Assembly: GCA_949128115.1 (NCBI GenBank)
Contig: OX421966.1
Coordinates: 49,349,416 to 49,413,415 of the forward strand
Length of the DNA: 64,000 nt
Direction of reading: 5' to 3'
Origin: Anaspis maculata
Taxonomy: Eukaryota; Arthropoda; Insecta; Coleoptera; Scraptiidae
The position numbers were made by a program, and so were the translations under genes. Positions 21,377 through 34,375 of this stretch are shown piece by piece. Under the pieces are notes generated by a model that saw only the letters and a list, made by a program, of their open reading frames with translations, was not told the origin of the DNA and did not search any database. Positions within the stretch are counted from its first letter, which is position 1. Each line of letters starts with the position of its first letter.

Positions 21377-23140
21377 TAATGCATGGGGTGCCATATGAAA
21401 AAAGTTTTGATGGGCTATAAAAAGCAAGAGGTATTGAGATTAAGACTAAACTACAAAAGAGAATTTTCATATCAACACATTTTTCACTTTGTCACTTTGT
21501 CATCGAAATCCCCTTCGAAAAATTGTACTTACGCTTCATTGCGTCACATAGGGGAACTCAGCTCGACTATAGACACCTAATAGTTGACCACAATAATTAT
21601 AGATAGGTACATACGTATACTTACTAATAATGCAAACCAGAAATGGAAAGAAGTGTTACTCTATATTCAGTTCAGTTTATAGGTGCCTACTGAATATTTA
21701 TATTTAGTAATTTAAAATAATTCATCTTGACATTAAAGCTGTCAACAATACCTATGATCAATCTGTTGAGCTAGTGCCAAATTCGAGATTCTACGTTAAT
21801 ATTTGAAATATCAAGATTAAATTTTATTAATTACGCAAGCCTCCAGTACTGTATTTATGAACATGTGAATACCTATACAATATTATGTTCCAATTCTACC
21901 ATAATCTATCTACCTGTGCCTATATTATTTATAGAATCATCAAATCTGGCAACTCTTTGGCAATAATTTTGAAATTAAATTGATCGTGTGGTCGAATCAA
22001 TTCAATATAACGTAGATACCAAACTACCTGTACCTCTGCGTTCATGACAAATATAAATAATATGTCATAATGTGATTATTGAAAGCCTTTTGAACTTGAA
22101 TAATATCGTGCGCATTGAAATAGGGAAGCAAACACAATAACAATTTGCTTTCTGGTTGTTTGACAGATCCGAGGACGATAATACCAATATTAGTGCTGTA
22201 ATCACTAAATCGTCCATTTTGCCCCCATTCCCCATTAGTGATGGAAAAGAACCCATCCTGCCCCGTCACCTGTGTCCACGCGTATTATTATCATAATGGT
22301 GAAGACAAATAATATCGGAACCGCATACAATTGACTCGGTATTTGCGTATGCCTCTTGCGACAACATGCGTTGTTGATGTGTAATAATCTATAACAAATT
22401 TCGAGGTTAGAGTATAAGGGTCTCTGCAAATGTATTAAGTAATAATCCATCCATGGCAATAACTATTATGAATGCTCGATAATCGCGTTTCGTGCACGCA
22501 CCTCTATTGAAAAGTGGTATTTTGCGACTTACTGCCAGATTATTATGTTCTGTTGCTACTTACGCCCGTGATGGAGCGCTCTTTTCAAAGCGTGTCCGTC
22601 AAAACGTCCATCCGTGAAATTTATGCAACGTCACACACGTATACCTATTGTTCGGGATTTGGAGGAGCAGCCTTGCGTCTTTTTTCCCCTGCTCCTTATG
22701 TCTGTAGAGTCTACTACCTTGTGCCTCACTATACCTACACCCACCTAGAAAACAGTTCAACCCATTGAATGGGCTTGATTCAAACGCACAGCACACATCA
22801 CATCACCCTGTCTTTGACTAATGGCTCCATTAATGTTTATAATTAGCATGTTAGACATGTTCCAGTGGACGTGTATGGTGGATACGGTATAAATCAGGTC
22901 GCCCTAGTCAGATGCAGGACGGGCGCCCAAATTAATTGCCACCAGGATATACACGGAAGAGCTGTATGGCGTGTAGGTATAGGTATATGGGATATAATGC
23001 ATGATCATTATTATTGTTCAGCAGTCACACCGAAGATTGACATCATTTTAGGTTAATGAAACAGTAGTTATTTTCTCAAAACTTTTGTTCTTGCTTCTTG
23101 TTCGTTTGACTGGACACCAGCAATAAACATTATAACTAAG
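21377..23140. other. Intergenic DNA, no gene seen
   Basis: AT-rich; only short unrecognised open frames (up to 84 codons, 22514-22768). No long inverted repeats found. Confidence 0.4.
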
Positions 23141-23291
23141 GGTAGGTTTAGTCAGCTTATTCAGTCTGACGGGTTTATTTTAGCCGTACGCGCAGCACTG
23201 CTCATTGGCTTTTGTGGCACAAGGCATGGCACGAAAGCTAATGAGTGATGCCGCGCTTACGGCTAAGTAAGGTGCCTGAACCTATCCTAAA
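23141..23291. mobile_element. Short MITE, relative of 20336-21290
   Basis: AAGGGTAGGTTTAGTCAGCT at the left mirrors AAGGTGCCTGAACCTATCCT at the right. Inner ends GCCGTACGCGCAGCACTGCT and GATGCCGCGCTTACGGC also mirror. It lacks the two hairpins of the longer copy and so looks like the basic unit of the family. Confidence 0.7.
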
Positions 23292-26200
23292 AATACAGAA
23301 TGACCACTGACCACCAGTGACCAGGAGAAGGTAACTTTGGTATCACCAACACCAATACAACAGTCGAGTCGCCCTTCCACTCAATGAAGTTGCCGCATGA
23401 TAGTAGGCAAGCAAAATATCCCTACTCATGGCAAGGTGGTACCACACAAAATGAGCCATCAACCTAAAGGCTTCATAACTTTGCAGGAGTATCTATAGAA
23501 AATTTTCTGTAAAGTGATGGTTAAAATTATTATAATAAAGTTAAATAACCTAGCTGATTGAAGAAATGCATTTCAAGTGTTTAATGTTCGTATACTAAGC
23601 ACAACGATGTGAACAAAATTACTGAACTGAAAAAGTTCAAAACTTCAACATACAACGACATAACCTAGATCCCATTTATGCTTCTCAGCAATGACAGTGT
23701 CTTTCGATGATTCATGTCTTCATCTGTGTGGTAGAATGGAGCAGGAATGGCTTACTCAGAGCATCTATTCACCTCTCCAGTACCATACGGGGCCCGGGTG
23801 TATGATAAAAGTAAACAAAAATGTTTTTTTTCTTCGGCAGTCTAACTGAACTTATAGGAATTTCGAAGGCCGCGTCTCGAACTTTGTCGCAAGTCTCACA
23901 AGAGCCTTTCTCTTCAGCAGATCCATGTACGATTCAGCGATACGATTCCAATTAATTCCAATTTATGTTCACGGTGACGTTTTTAAATATTTGACGTTTA
24001 TTGATTTGACAGCACTCGCTTGTTTACTAGCAAAGGGTTGCAAGCTAGGCTAGATAAAATCTCCAGAGGTCCCAACCAACCGCAGCGCCTCCTGGCAGGA
24101 GCAAGATCGTCCATGCCTCCCATTGAGACGATCGTTCAAACACACACTGTTTATTACTACGTACTGCTGTGAATACACGTCAATGTTATTCGCGCTTGTG
24201 TATATCGCCAACTACTTCTCGCTGTTATCAGTGTTATCGCTCTGATTTTTAAGACTGGTCTGTCGGCCGATCCATCGGTATTCTTGTGACTGTTACTCTG
24301 GAAGTTTTTACAGGCTCTGTAGTAGATTCCACATTGACTGCGGCATATGACTTCGAGGCGACTCTCGAATAATTCTACACCTTTCGCGTGATTTACCAAT
24401 GTGTTTTCGAAGCAGCTCCTCCGCCAATTGGGCTGATGTATCTTACCCGCCTGTTGATATCTCCATGTAAATTGAATGGTCCAAACCATGCATCTCGCAT
24501 GTTTTCGAATGCCTAGAGCTTCGCAACTTGTGACACAACGATCGAATGGTCTATAGTAGGTTCACTTCTACAGTGACTCTAGTTAGCTGGGCAAATTTTC
24601 TATTTTAGCATTGCTTGCCGCCTTTTTACCTGGTGAGAAACTGACTTCTCTAAAAGTGAAGTTATATTTCTTATCAAATCGATATTAAAATCTTGGAAAA
24701 CTGACCTTGTCACACGTGGAAATGCGACCAGAGGGGCGCAGAGCTGTATTACCGTCATTTGGACGCCAAAACTTCACACGGGGCCGCCTTCAATCGAAGT
24801 CATCTTGACGACGGCCATTCAAGGCCGACAAAAACCCGTTCCATCAAGCTCCAAGACGAAAGCAAATTGCAAATTGAAGGTACTCACATGAATTTCGGTC
24901 CACTACGCAACTTTGAGCGGCTGGTTTTTTTTGTAATTCGGTTCATTGAACTTTTTACACGTGAATCCTGCTGCAACTGCAGACCTGCTGGGACGTTCCT
25001 TGACTTGCCTATAGTTCTTCATGGCTTGGCGTGTTTTTTCAACTGAAAGAGGTGAAAGGATTGATGATTCCATGGGTTCTTTTTTTTTGGAGGAAGGGCT
25101 AGTATATTTTTAGTTTGAATCATCGTGAAGTTGAACTGGCTTCGAGAGGTTAAAAATATTTTTGACATCTGTCAGATGTCAAAGCTGCTTAAATTTATTT
25201 GTTCATTGACGAAAATTGAAAACAGGTCGAATAATCACTACATTTTCCAAATAAAATCTAAAAAAGAGTGAGACATCACGTCCCCCAGAAATATCCCGTC
25301 CATCTGCAAAGGAAATGCGTAAAAAATGTGTTCCAAAAATCGTCCGAACGACTTCTTGTCTTTTCGTGAATTATTGTGCCGAATGAGCCAAGAGCAGTCA
25401 GCCGCAAAGTTTTGGGGATTTAATATATTTCAGATTTGAAAACTTGAAAACAAAATCTTACAGCCGACTGGAATCACGGCACAAGTGAACATACTATAGA
25501 AGGACAGCATGTGTTCTTGAACGCACAAGAGAATCACCACTCGTATCATTATAAGACAAGCTACAGCTTTGTCAACAAGGAGCAAGGCTTCAAAAAGCAA
25601 TCGCCGAAAGTGATAGATAATGCAATAGCCTTTAAAACGGTTTTTTAACAATAAGGTTTCTAAAGACATCAATAATTTTCGAAACATTCTCCTGCTTTTA
25701 GATGAGTGCTACAAAATAAGAATTGGATATTTTTTCAATTAGGCGTTTTTTTTCTTTTTGTTTTTTTTTTTCTGAAAACTAGTATATACTTGGTAAGAAG
25801 TAGGAAGTAGTAAGTAAGCAAGAAACTATGAACACTTCCAGAATTTTTCTCAAACTGGAATGTTAAATCTGTAATCTTCAAACTAAATTTTGCTTCTTGC
25901 CATAAAATTCAAGCCTCGTTCAGATATTCCGTTCACAGTGAGTACGAGTTGCAAAAAACAACCACAATGTGAAACACCAGCTCACCTAGGAAACACGAAT
26001 AGTAAAAAATGACGGAATTTTTCTTTTCACTTACTGGAGAACTCCACTAACACCAGTTTCGTCATTGATTGGGGGCTCATCAGTGCACAGAAAAAGTAGA
26101 AAGCTGGAACTGCTCTCGACTGAAAGTCCTAGCCAACTAATATTACCGTGTAATAAAAAAAAACAAAAACATTTGGGGTTGGCTTTGTGGTCAGAATTTC

Positions 26201-27384
26201 GGTTATTCTGCCAATATATTTTTCCAATGGCAACCTTGAATATATATATATTTTTTTGTGGTTCGTTGTTCGCACTATGCAAACGGCCGTTTCTCAATCG
26301 TAAAAATTTTATGACATTAAATATCTAAATCTACTCATACGCTTAAGAATTTCAATTGATTTTTTGTCTCTAATTTCTCTCTATACTTATTAGGTTTACT
26401 TCTCTAGATATTCAGTTAGGTACTCACGTCTGTCCTCATTCACAACAACTTATTAATTAATCTAAATTGGCTCTAACTTACCCACAAGAGCGCGCGTTTT
26501 TGCATAGGTAAACCACAATTATGGAATAAACAAGCTTTACGGCACTGCTGCCAACACCTAAAAGAAAAACCGAACAAAAACCGTGGTAAATTTCGCCCGC
26601 GTGGTAGTTAGTGTAACTTTATTAATAATAATCCATTCATTAACTTGGTCAATGACATAGGTACACGCCGTATAGTCCCGTTTATTATGCAACATACTTA
26701 TACTAGGACAAAAGTGCAATAGTCCCATGCCTAATAATAACACCGGCACACATTTATTACGATTTCCTCCTGCGCATACAACAGGTAACGTAATATACAT
26801 TCAGGTGAGATGTCTTGCGGACTAATTTCGATGCGTTTTTGTTCTTTTTATTATTAAATAAGTATATTAGTTTCACCTGTGTGTGTGCGCTGGAGTATTA
26901 TACCTACGGAGCAAAGGCAATCACGAAATGGCAACAAAATGAAATTGCTGCAATTACTCCAGGAACTGGACTTTTTGTTTGTCGTTCCATCTGCATTCTA
27001 AACCTACATTAGAGAATTCAGAATAGGTCTAATGTTGTTTATAAAATAGACATTTTCCTCCGTTATTGTCGTTTGGGCGGACATTAGATTTAGTGCTGTC
27101 TTACAGTAGCGGGTTGCCGCTATAATGCTATGTAATATTAGGTTGGCGGCGCGGTGATCTGTCATCTGTCACGCACAGATGCAACAGTGCGGTTAGAGAT
27201 AGATTTTAAATTACGCGACAAAAATGACAGCTGCTGGGTGATCGCCTGTCATCTTTGACATATTATCATGGGTGGTCGCCTACAAGTTGATTTTGAAAGA
27301 CAGTGGATCAAGGCGGCGCATTACTATTTTATTGAACACTCGATTGAACAGCAATTTGTTTGGGACAAATAGGCAATAAGTATA
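23292..27384. other. Intergenic or intronic DNA, no gene supported
   Basis: Four kilobases without long palindromes, unlike the rest of the window. Open frames are short. The 110-codon minus frame at 24157-24489 has a loose Cys/His pattern (CRSQCG...SHKN) but no regular zinc-finger spacing, and is not called. Confidence 0.4.
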
Positions 27385-27658
27385 CAGGGTGATTCAAAAA
27401 TGGCGCAATGACGCGGAAAATATTACTTTCAGAAAGGTATTTTCATTCTCTTTGATTTGATGTATCTCAAAGTAGATGGTGTCATTCAAAATTCTGAAGT
27501 TGAGGTGGGTAGGGGTGAGGGGACTGAAGATAGAAATTTGCCAATGTATGTTTCAGATGTCCTCCTCGATATAAAAATCGACCTGTCTAAGCTTTTTTCA
27601 AAAAAATGAGGTGAAATGTCCGAAAACCCTTCTGTTCTGTTTTCGTTGGGCCACTCTG
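27385..27658. mobile_element. TA-flanked element, 274 bp
   Basis: CAGGGTGATTCAAAAATGG follows TATA at 27381-27384; the right end GTTGGGCCACTCTG precedes TATA. The two ends differ internally. The last 120 bp or so (CTCGATATAAAAATCGAC, AAGCTTTTTTCAAAAAAATG, TTTTCGTTGGGCC) recur at 34248-34375. The left CAGGGTGATTC end resembles the right end of the adjoining foldback (28951-28961), so the boundary between the two elements is ambiguous. Confidence 0.6.
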
Positions 27659-28961
27659 TATACAAGTCCATGGTTACCTTACGCATAGACCAATAGCAGA
27701 TAGAAGACTTCTAGGCAAGTTCAGATCCACAGGAGACTTCTTTTTGTCCATCGATTACGAATATACCTGTTTTTTTTTTCTGTTTGGTGTAACAATTTGT
27801 CAAGGCGATAGTTCTTAAACGTTTCAAGATATTTTGTTGAAATTGACCAGTAATATTTCTCTCTTAGAACTTATCAGGATATCCGAGAGGATACCATACT
27901 GGGGTGAATCAAAATTACCGGGTGAATCAAAATCCAGGGCAGGACTAAAAAAAAATGTGCCCTCATGTTATTTAATCAAACAGTACCTACATTTGATCCC
28001 TTTCCTGAAAAACTGTCAATTCGAAAAGTTGGGGGAAAATGCTAGTAGAATCACTACTCAATTTAAATGGCACACTTAAACTGCTTTGACAAAAAAATGT
28101 AAAAGTAAAATTTGTGAATGAGTTTCGAAACGGAGATAATCTACTCATTGCCCGACTAAATTCCTTCGAATTCATTTTTTGGCTCATCGAGACAAAGTAG
28201 GATCAAGAAGTTTTATACATTTTCAACTTTCGTTTACTTGAATGTCAACAATGAGAAAGAGAGAATAAAGAGGGACCAGTGGTGGAACCACAAACACTCG
28301 ACAGTTGTAGATCTCGACAATTTCCCCCTTTTCCAAAGGGTGAAAGGTGCAGAGAGGAAAGGGGAAATTAGGGTGAAGGATGCAGAGAGGAAAGAAAAAA
28401 TTGTTGAGATCGACAACTGTCGAGTGTTTGTAGTTCCACCACAGGAGTGGAACAGAAATTTTGACCAATATTTCCTCGGTCCAATTTGATTATTGGATAT
28501 AATTATGGAGAAAATTAGAGAAAAATGCAATATTTTCAATTAAAGCCATTTTAGACAATTGAACTGTCAAGATGTGCCATCTAAATTGAGGAGTGATTTG
28601 TATAGAATTTTTTCTCAACTTTTCAAATCAGGCAATAGGTACCTACCCCAAAAGCGACCAGAAAATGTAATTTTTGACCAGATAACAGCGAAGCTCATTT
28701 TCTCTAGTTTGGTCCTAGATTTTGATCCATCTAATGGGGCAATATCTGTTGGGGCATTTTGACAATTTCCAACAGAGAAAAATTACTGGTCAATTTCAAC
28801 AGAAGAACATCTTGAACCTTTTCAAAAATATCAGTCATCAGGGAAAAACTTCGTATCTTGGTAGGTAATGAATAGACAAAAAATCCTCCCGAGGATCTTC
28901 GCTCACCTTGGAGTCCTCTTTCTGTCATTGGCGTATGCAAAGTGACTCATGAATCACCCTG
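27659..28961. mobile_element. Foldback element with CAGGGTG-type end
   Basis: TTGAAATTGACCAGTAAT at 27837 mirrors 28782-28799. Outer blocks (ACGCATAGACCAATAGCAGA against the mirror of 28921-28940) and inner blocks (CTCAATTTAAATGGCACA near 28058) also pair. The right terminus TGAATCACCCTG is followed by TA (28962-28963). A further hairpin lies near the centre. Arms are diverged; no coding. Confidence 0.75.
28276..28450. repeat. Inner hairpin with purine-rich loop
   Basis: GGTGGAACCACAAACACTCG...GATCTCGACAATTT on the left pairs with AAATTGTTGAGATCGACAAC...GTAGTTCCACC on the right. The loop contains two direct repeats of a GGTGAAGG/AGAGAGGAAAG-type unit. Near the axis of the 27659-28961 foldback. 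Confidence 0.85.
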
Positions 28962-28963
28962 TA

Positions 28964-30422
28964 TATCTCTACCTTTTTTATTTCTTGTAAAAGTGACGGA
29001 GTGATAGTAAGCGACAACGGAGAAAATTTTCAAAGCGTTTTGAAAATAATCTGGGAATTTCAACTATAGATGTTTCAAGTCAAGAAGTGCTGCAACTCCC
29101 AGGAAATACTTCATTAGCATTAACGCTGTTCAGATAGTTCAACAAACCGATTTCACTGTATTCAAGAAATTTAAATCTAGAATAGGCACTCAAGGAATGA
29201 ATATGCCGCTCCCGTGACCCATGGGAAGATTTTTTGATGCATTCAGAGCTTTTTCTTATAAATTGGGGAACTGAGATATTGAGGCTCAAGACAAAACTTG
29301 TAGACATAAGAGTCTCAAAATTGATCAAATGACGTCAACGTCAATTGCCATTTGCCAGTTTAAAACAGCCCAAAGCCGCTTTATCGCCTCATTTATCTGT
29401 CAATCCCGAGGTCACTTCTCTATCTATCTTCCCCAACACATTTCGTTCAAAATGTGGCCGCTAATGGCGCTTCGATCTGGCAAACTAAAACGCCAATTAC
29501 CTTTGCTATTACCTATATTTTTCCCAGAAATCAGAATGTTATAAGTACATTTTGATTAGGGTTTGTGTTTATACAATACTAATTACTGTGCAACTCTCGA
29601 GCTTTATAAGAGGAAGTGCCTGATAATCACCGCGAGCACTTGCATAACAAAAACCGAAGTGCAGTGATTAGATACCGCACCAGAGCTAACACCCGGTCCC
29701 ATAAGTACGCAGCATTAGATGAAGCGGAAACTTTAACTGAATTATTCCCTCAGCTTGCCAGTTACTTTACTAAATACTACTGCACTACATAGTGGTAGTG
29801 TTGTTGTTGAGTTGTTGCACAGACTTTCAATGTTACTCTAATACAACAGCTATACAATGTAACTAAAGAGCCTTCCCGTATACATAGCGCATGCGGTAGG
29901 TGCACTGCCGGTTTGATAATGCACATCCGGTTTTTGAAATTAGCCATTATAAAAGCCTGGCACAGTAATGCATCATCTCTGAAATGCAATTTTATACTGC
30001 GATAGTATAATGTTGTGCGTTTTCCAGATCCATCGCGCGTCAATAATAAAAATGAAATTATGATGGGAAGCATATCCGTTGTTGTTTGATTAAAAATAAC
30101 GCTGGATGCAGTGTTACAGTTAACCAGAGCAATTCTGGGCAATGTGATGGATTATGTTTGCGGTTGAAACGAGACGTGAGCTTTGCTCGCTGACTGGCGC
30201 TTTTTCGGCGCTGAGCTATTACGTTGTTTTGGTCGTGATGATGACACCATGATGCACGTTGAATTTATTTTTGTATCTGTGACTGTGACTACTCTACTGT
30301 ATGGTAAAAATCTGCGGAAGAAAGTGCAGATTTACTTGGTAAAATTAGAACAAAGAGCCGTTGTAGGTCCAATTCGGTCACACTTCACTGTATCGACAAA
30401 AGTGCAGCTAAAATTTTCTTGT
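28964..30422. other. Intergenic DNA, no gene seen
   Basis: Short open frames only (up to 121 codons, 29777-30142 minus), none with recognisable domains. Confidence 0.4.
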
Positions 30423-30754
30423 CTTAAGGACGGAGTTCAATTGGTAAAATAAGCGTTGCGAAATCAATCTGTCTGGGTTTATTCCTTGACGGATTTTCAC
30501 CATTTTGGTCTCTTTCGAAAGCTACAAGGATGTACTTTGGTTTGAGCCCATTGGCATTTCCAAAATCCAGAAATAATTTTTTGAAATGTCAAAATTTAAT
30601 TTTTTTTTGGATTTTGGGAATGCCAATAGGCTCAAACTAAAGTATATCCTTGTAGCTTTCAAAAGAGAACAAAATGGTAAGAATCCGTCAAGGAATAAAC
30701 CCAGACGGATTGATTTCGCAACGCTTATTTCACCAATCTGACTCCGTCCTTAAG
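30423..30754. mobile_element. 332-bp hairpin MITE
   Basis: CTTAAGGACGGAGT and its mirror ACTCCGTCCTTAAG bound arms of about 160 bp that match closely (AAATAAGCGTTGCGAAATCA, GGGTTTATTCCTTGACGGAT, AAAGCTACAAGGAT). The axis is near 30588. No target duplication was identified. Confidence 0.9.
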
Positions 30755-31002
30755 GTTCCCGTTCATCATACCTCCAACATGCAAACCTCTCGCATCAACG
30801 TAAACCACCAAGTTGGGTCATTTAGTGACCTCGCTTAAATGACAGGCCCATATTATAAAAAAAAAGTAAGATGAAGACATGAAAAAGTCAATTTATGCCT
30901 CATTTGAAAGGTTGACAACGTATTGCAGTTTTCGAAAAGCAAAATATAATACTTTGGTTAAGTGTCAGAATAGCTTTAAGCTAAACTTCGCCAAATAAAG
31001 CC

Positions 31003-31003
<1 letters not shown>

Positions 31004-31037
<34 letters not shown>

Positions 31038-31040
31038 AAT
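31004..31040 (+). repeat. (ATT)n tract after AATAAA
   Basis: CCAAATAAAGCCGTATTATT leads into ten or so ATT units. A polyadenylation-like AATAAA followed by a simple repeat is typical of the 3' end of some insect LINEs and SINEs, but no coding part is seen upstream. Confidence 0.5.
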
Positions 31041-31158
31041 TTGCAGAAACTTCAACCAACAAATTCTTGTAACGGGTTATCCACCATTGGCGTAATTTTC
31101 GGTGCATCGATTATTTTCCGATTTTGAATTTGAAACTTTTTACTTATAATTAAAACTA

Positions 31159-31316
31159 ATGGTGCAATTCTGCAAAAAAGATACATCGATGTAAGCTCTA
31201 CATCGCTGTAAAATGACATAAATAATAATGCTTGGCATTGTCATATGTGTCATCTTACAGCGATACAGCGATACAGCGCTTACATCAATGTATCTTTTTC
31301 ACAGAATTAGCACCAT
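31159..31316. mobile_element. 158-bp hairpin MITE
   Basis: GGTGCAATTCTGCAAAAAAG pairs with CTTTTTCACAGAATTAGCACC, and ATACATCGATGTAAGCTC with GCGCTTACATCAATGTAT. The right arm has an extra CGATACAG repeat. Confidence 0.85.
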
Positions 31317-34247
31317 AAAATTCAATTCCTACCCAGGAGAGTCGATTCTAAAAATGGCACAGAACCAAATATGGATGTAATAGAAGATGGAAGGAACAAT
31401 ATCATAAAATTTCACAACCGACAAAAAACCCCGAAGAAATGTCTACTTGGAGTACTTGGACAAATCTAAGTGAAGTTGGTGAGAGCTGTGATAGACGTGT
31501 GGCGTAGCATGTCAACTATTGACGTTCGGTATTTGGATCAAGTTTAATCACCGCTATTACAATTTAGCACTAATACTACTTTTACTGCTTGACTATACCT
31601 GCGATCAACTGACCAGCACTCAGTCACCATCACCTTTATTATCCAGCTGCTTTTTGCCTTGATTATCTGAGTTGAATGAAGGATTTATTGAGATATCTCA
31701 AGAATTTCATTTTAAACTATTAATTAAATCACATGGAATTAATGAAACACACTCTTGATCTATAGTTCTCAGAATAATATAATCTTTCGAATCAAAAGAT
31801 CCAAGATATTTCCATTCAATCGCACTGCAATTATTTTCTATTTTCGCATCCAAGTATATTCCTCTTCTCGATTCTGAATAAATGCATTTTAATGTTATTG
31901 TTCTTGCCATTTTAATTAACAGATCTTAATAAAAATTGATTTAATTGTCTAAGCTAAGCCAGATGTTTGAAGCTGAATTCTTATTCTCTCGTGGTCGTCA
32001 TCAGTTTTTCACCACAAAATCAAAACACAAATCTCCTTTTGGACAACAATGACATCGTAATGATAATAATAATTCACGGCAATCGCGCAACTTTGTGTGT
32101 ATCTGCGATGAGTTACTATCATTATTCAATTGAATAATCATAGCCATAATGGAAATAATAATGGAGTAATAGTCAAACACAGTTCCGGTTCTGCCAGTGG
32201 AATCACAGAACGAATAAAAACTTGGATGCACACGAATTATTATTCACGATAATTCATAATAGGTATGCCGGAATCGGGATGATTATTATGGTCGGGAATT
32301 AATATCATCAGCGGAGTCAGCTCTATTCAGCTTTTGACCATAATTATTCCCATAGTTCTCGCTAAATCGAAAGTAATTACGCGGTAATTTCGTTTTCAGC
32401 GCGGTCATCTCGGCGGTCATTTTACAGGTTGTGTTTGGCAGCTGACAGTTTCAGTGATATAATATTGGTATTTGTTTTAGGTACAGCTGTAGGTATGTAC
32501 CTAGGTATATGTGATTTTTGCAAAAGTTGTTACAAGAAAATGTTCGGATGGAAATATAAAATCTGTTGTGGGTGATCAAAGCATCCCGTCCCCGTCCCTT
32601 CGGGAATATTATTCATTTCCAGCTTAAAAAAACCACAGTCTCTTATGATATTTTTTCTTCAAGTTGGACAATCTGATAAGTTGATGGATTGAAAAAATCA
32701 AATGACTTTAATTAAATTTGTCAAAGTGATGTTTGCTCTGCTGGATTGCCGTTTCAATTCAATTGTTAGGTCAGATTTTGACACAACATTTCCATTTTTT
32801 TTTTGCCTTGAAAACGCCGTTAGGCACGTTATTCCAATTGTAAGAAGTGGAGAGGTCAATGGTAAGAATATATAGTTGAAAAAATGACCGAGGAGGACCC
32901 AGTTCTATCGCCGGCGCTGGCGTGTGATTTCGTCGCAAGTGATCTCGTGACCTGAGTTCGTTGCGCCCTGTAAGAACTAGGTACGTTAATTCACTCACTG
33001 TTCTTGATCTGTGATCTTGAGCGAAAGAAAGCGGCTGAGGTCAGTGGACAAACCTGCGATTCGCCGGCAACGCAGTCTCCAGAATAACAATTTGACAACA
33101 CAGCGTAGTTCAGGTGAAAGTTTCATGTCATACGGACACAAACTTTAACGTAACCTCCTTTGTAAAGATGACATTAAACATCAAAAATCAGGGACACCAA
33201 CAAAACTCGATTTCTCATGGCAAGCTGCGTTTTTTTTTTAACTTGGAATAGATTATAGGGATCTGATTTGAAAATTGAACGAAAAACAAGTGGGTACCAC
33301 TTGTTTGAGCGAGCATCCTGGAAGACAAACTTTGCGTATAAAACTTCATTATCCCATCAAAAACACGGTGACTCAAGAAGTCTCAGGGGGGCTCCTTCAA
33401 CCTCAAGGTAATACGGTTTTGTCTGCGACCTTCATCAGAAACCATCCTTTATCCACCTTCACAACGGCGGATTATCCTTTCAAATGCCATAAGAGCATCG
33501 AAGTAGCATGGCCCGTATTCATAGTCAGATCTTATGTCTTAAGAACACCTCATTCAATTTCCATTAGCCAATTTTCAGCAAACACAACCACAAGAAGATG
33601 TAATTGTATTCGATTATAATATACAATATATTCAAGGAGCTTCTTATACCTATAAAATCATCTTACATCAAGCCTGGGTGTAAGTAAGCATGGTCTCAAA
33701 ACCACCTTATATTTCAGATCTGACTATGAATACGGGCGTAAGACATTGCTATGACCATGCAGTGCCGGATCTGAGCTTTTCTTTATGGGGTGCAAAATCC
33801 ACTTTTGTTGCCCCCCATCGATATACGAGAGGCGAAGGGGGTCTAGGGGAGGGGGCAGTAGCACCCTAGATGAAAATTGTTCGGATTTCAGGTGGGACCT
33901 CGGAAGGGACTATTTGAGAAAAGTACCCTCTTTACCTATAAATTTTTCCACTTTGGAAACATACAAATTGCTGAACGACTGCAGCACTTTCTTTGGCCCC
34001 ATCTCAATTACTTTACTTTTCTACATTTTTCTCCACACTTGACGCCGATGGTGTTTTTTTTTAATCTTTACGTAATCACTCTTTGAGCAGTGTGGCGTGG
34101 CCAATTCCAATTGTTTTGTTTATTATCAAGATAAGAAAATCGAACACGTTAGTTTTCCAGTTTTAGTTCTTTCCGGTGCAATTTTGTTTCGGCTTTGCTT
34201 GTGGCGTCAAATTGGTTCGATACGCCAAAGGCCACTATCGGGCATGT
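31317..34247. other. Intergenic DNA, no gene seen
   Basis: AT-rich; the longest open frame is 114 codons (33275-33619), with no recognisable family. No palindromes above about 100 bp were found. Confidence 0.4.
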
Positions 34248-34375
34248 ATATAAGATAGAAAAATTTGTCAATATGTTTCAGATCTTCCCCTCGATATAAA
34301 AATCGACTTGTCCGAGCTTTTTTCAAAAAAATGAAGTGAAATGCCCATAAACCCCTCTGTTGTGTTTTCGTTGGG
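34248..34375 (+). repeat. Truncated copy of the 27385-27658 element
   Basis: AAGATAGAAAAATTTGTCAA, CCTCGATATAAAAATCGAC and TTTTCGTTGGGCC follow in the same order and spacing as at about 27530-27650. The copy lacks both CAGGGTG-type termini. Confidence 0.75.

Noticed and set aside
24157..24489. Possible zinc-finger exon on the minus strand
   Set aside because: Cys and His residues are present but spacing does not fit C2H2, FLYWCH or BED patterns, and no splice-site pair supports an exon.
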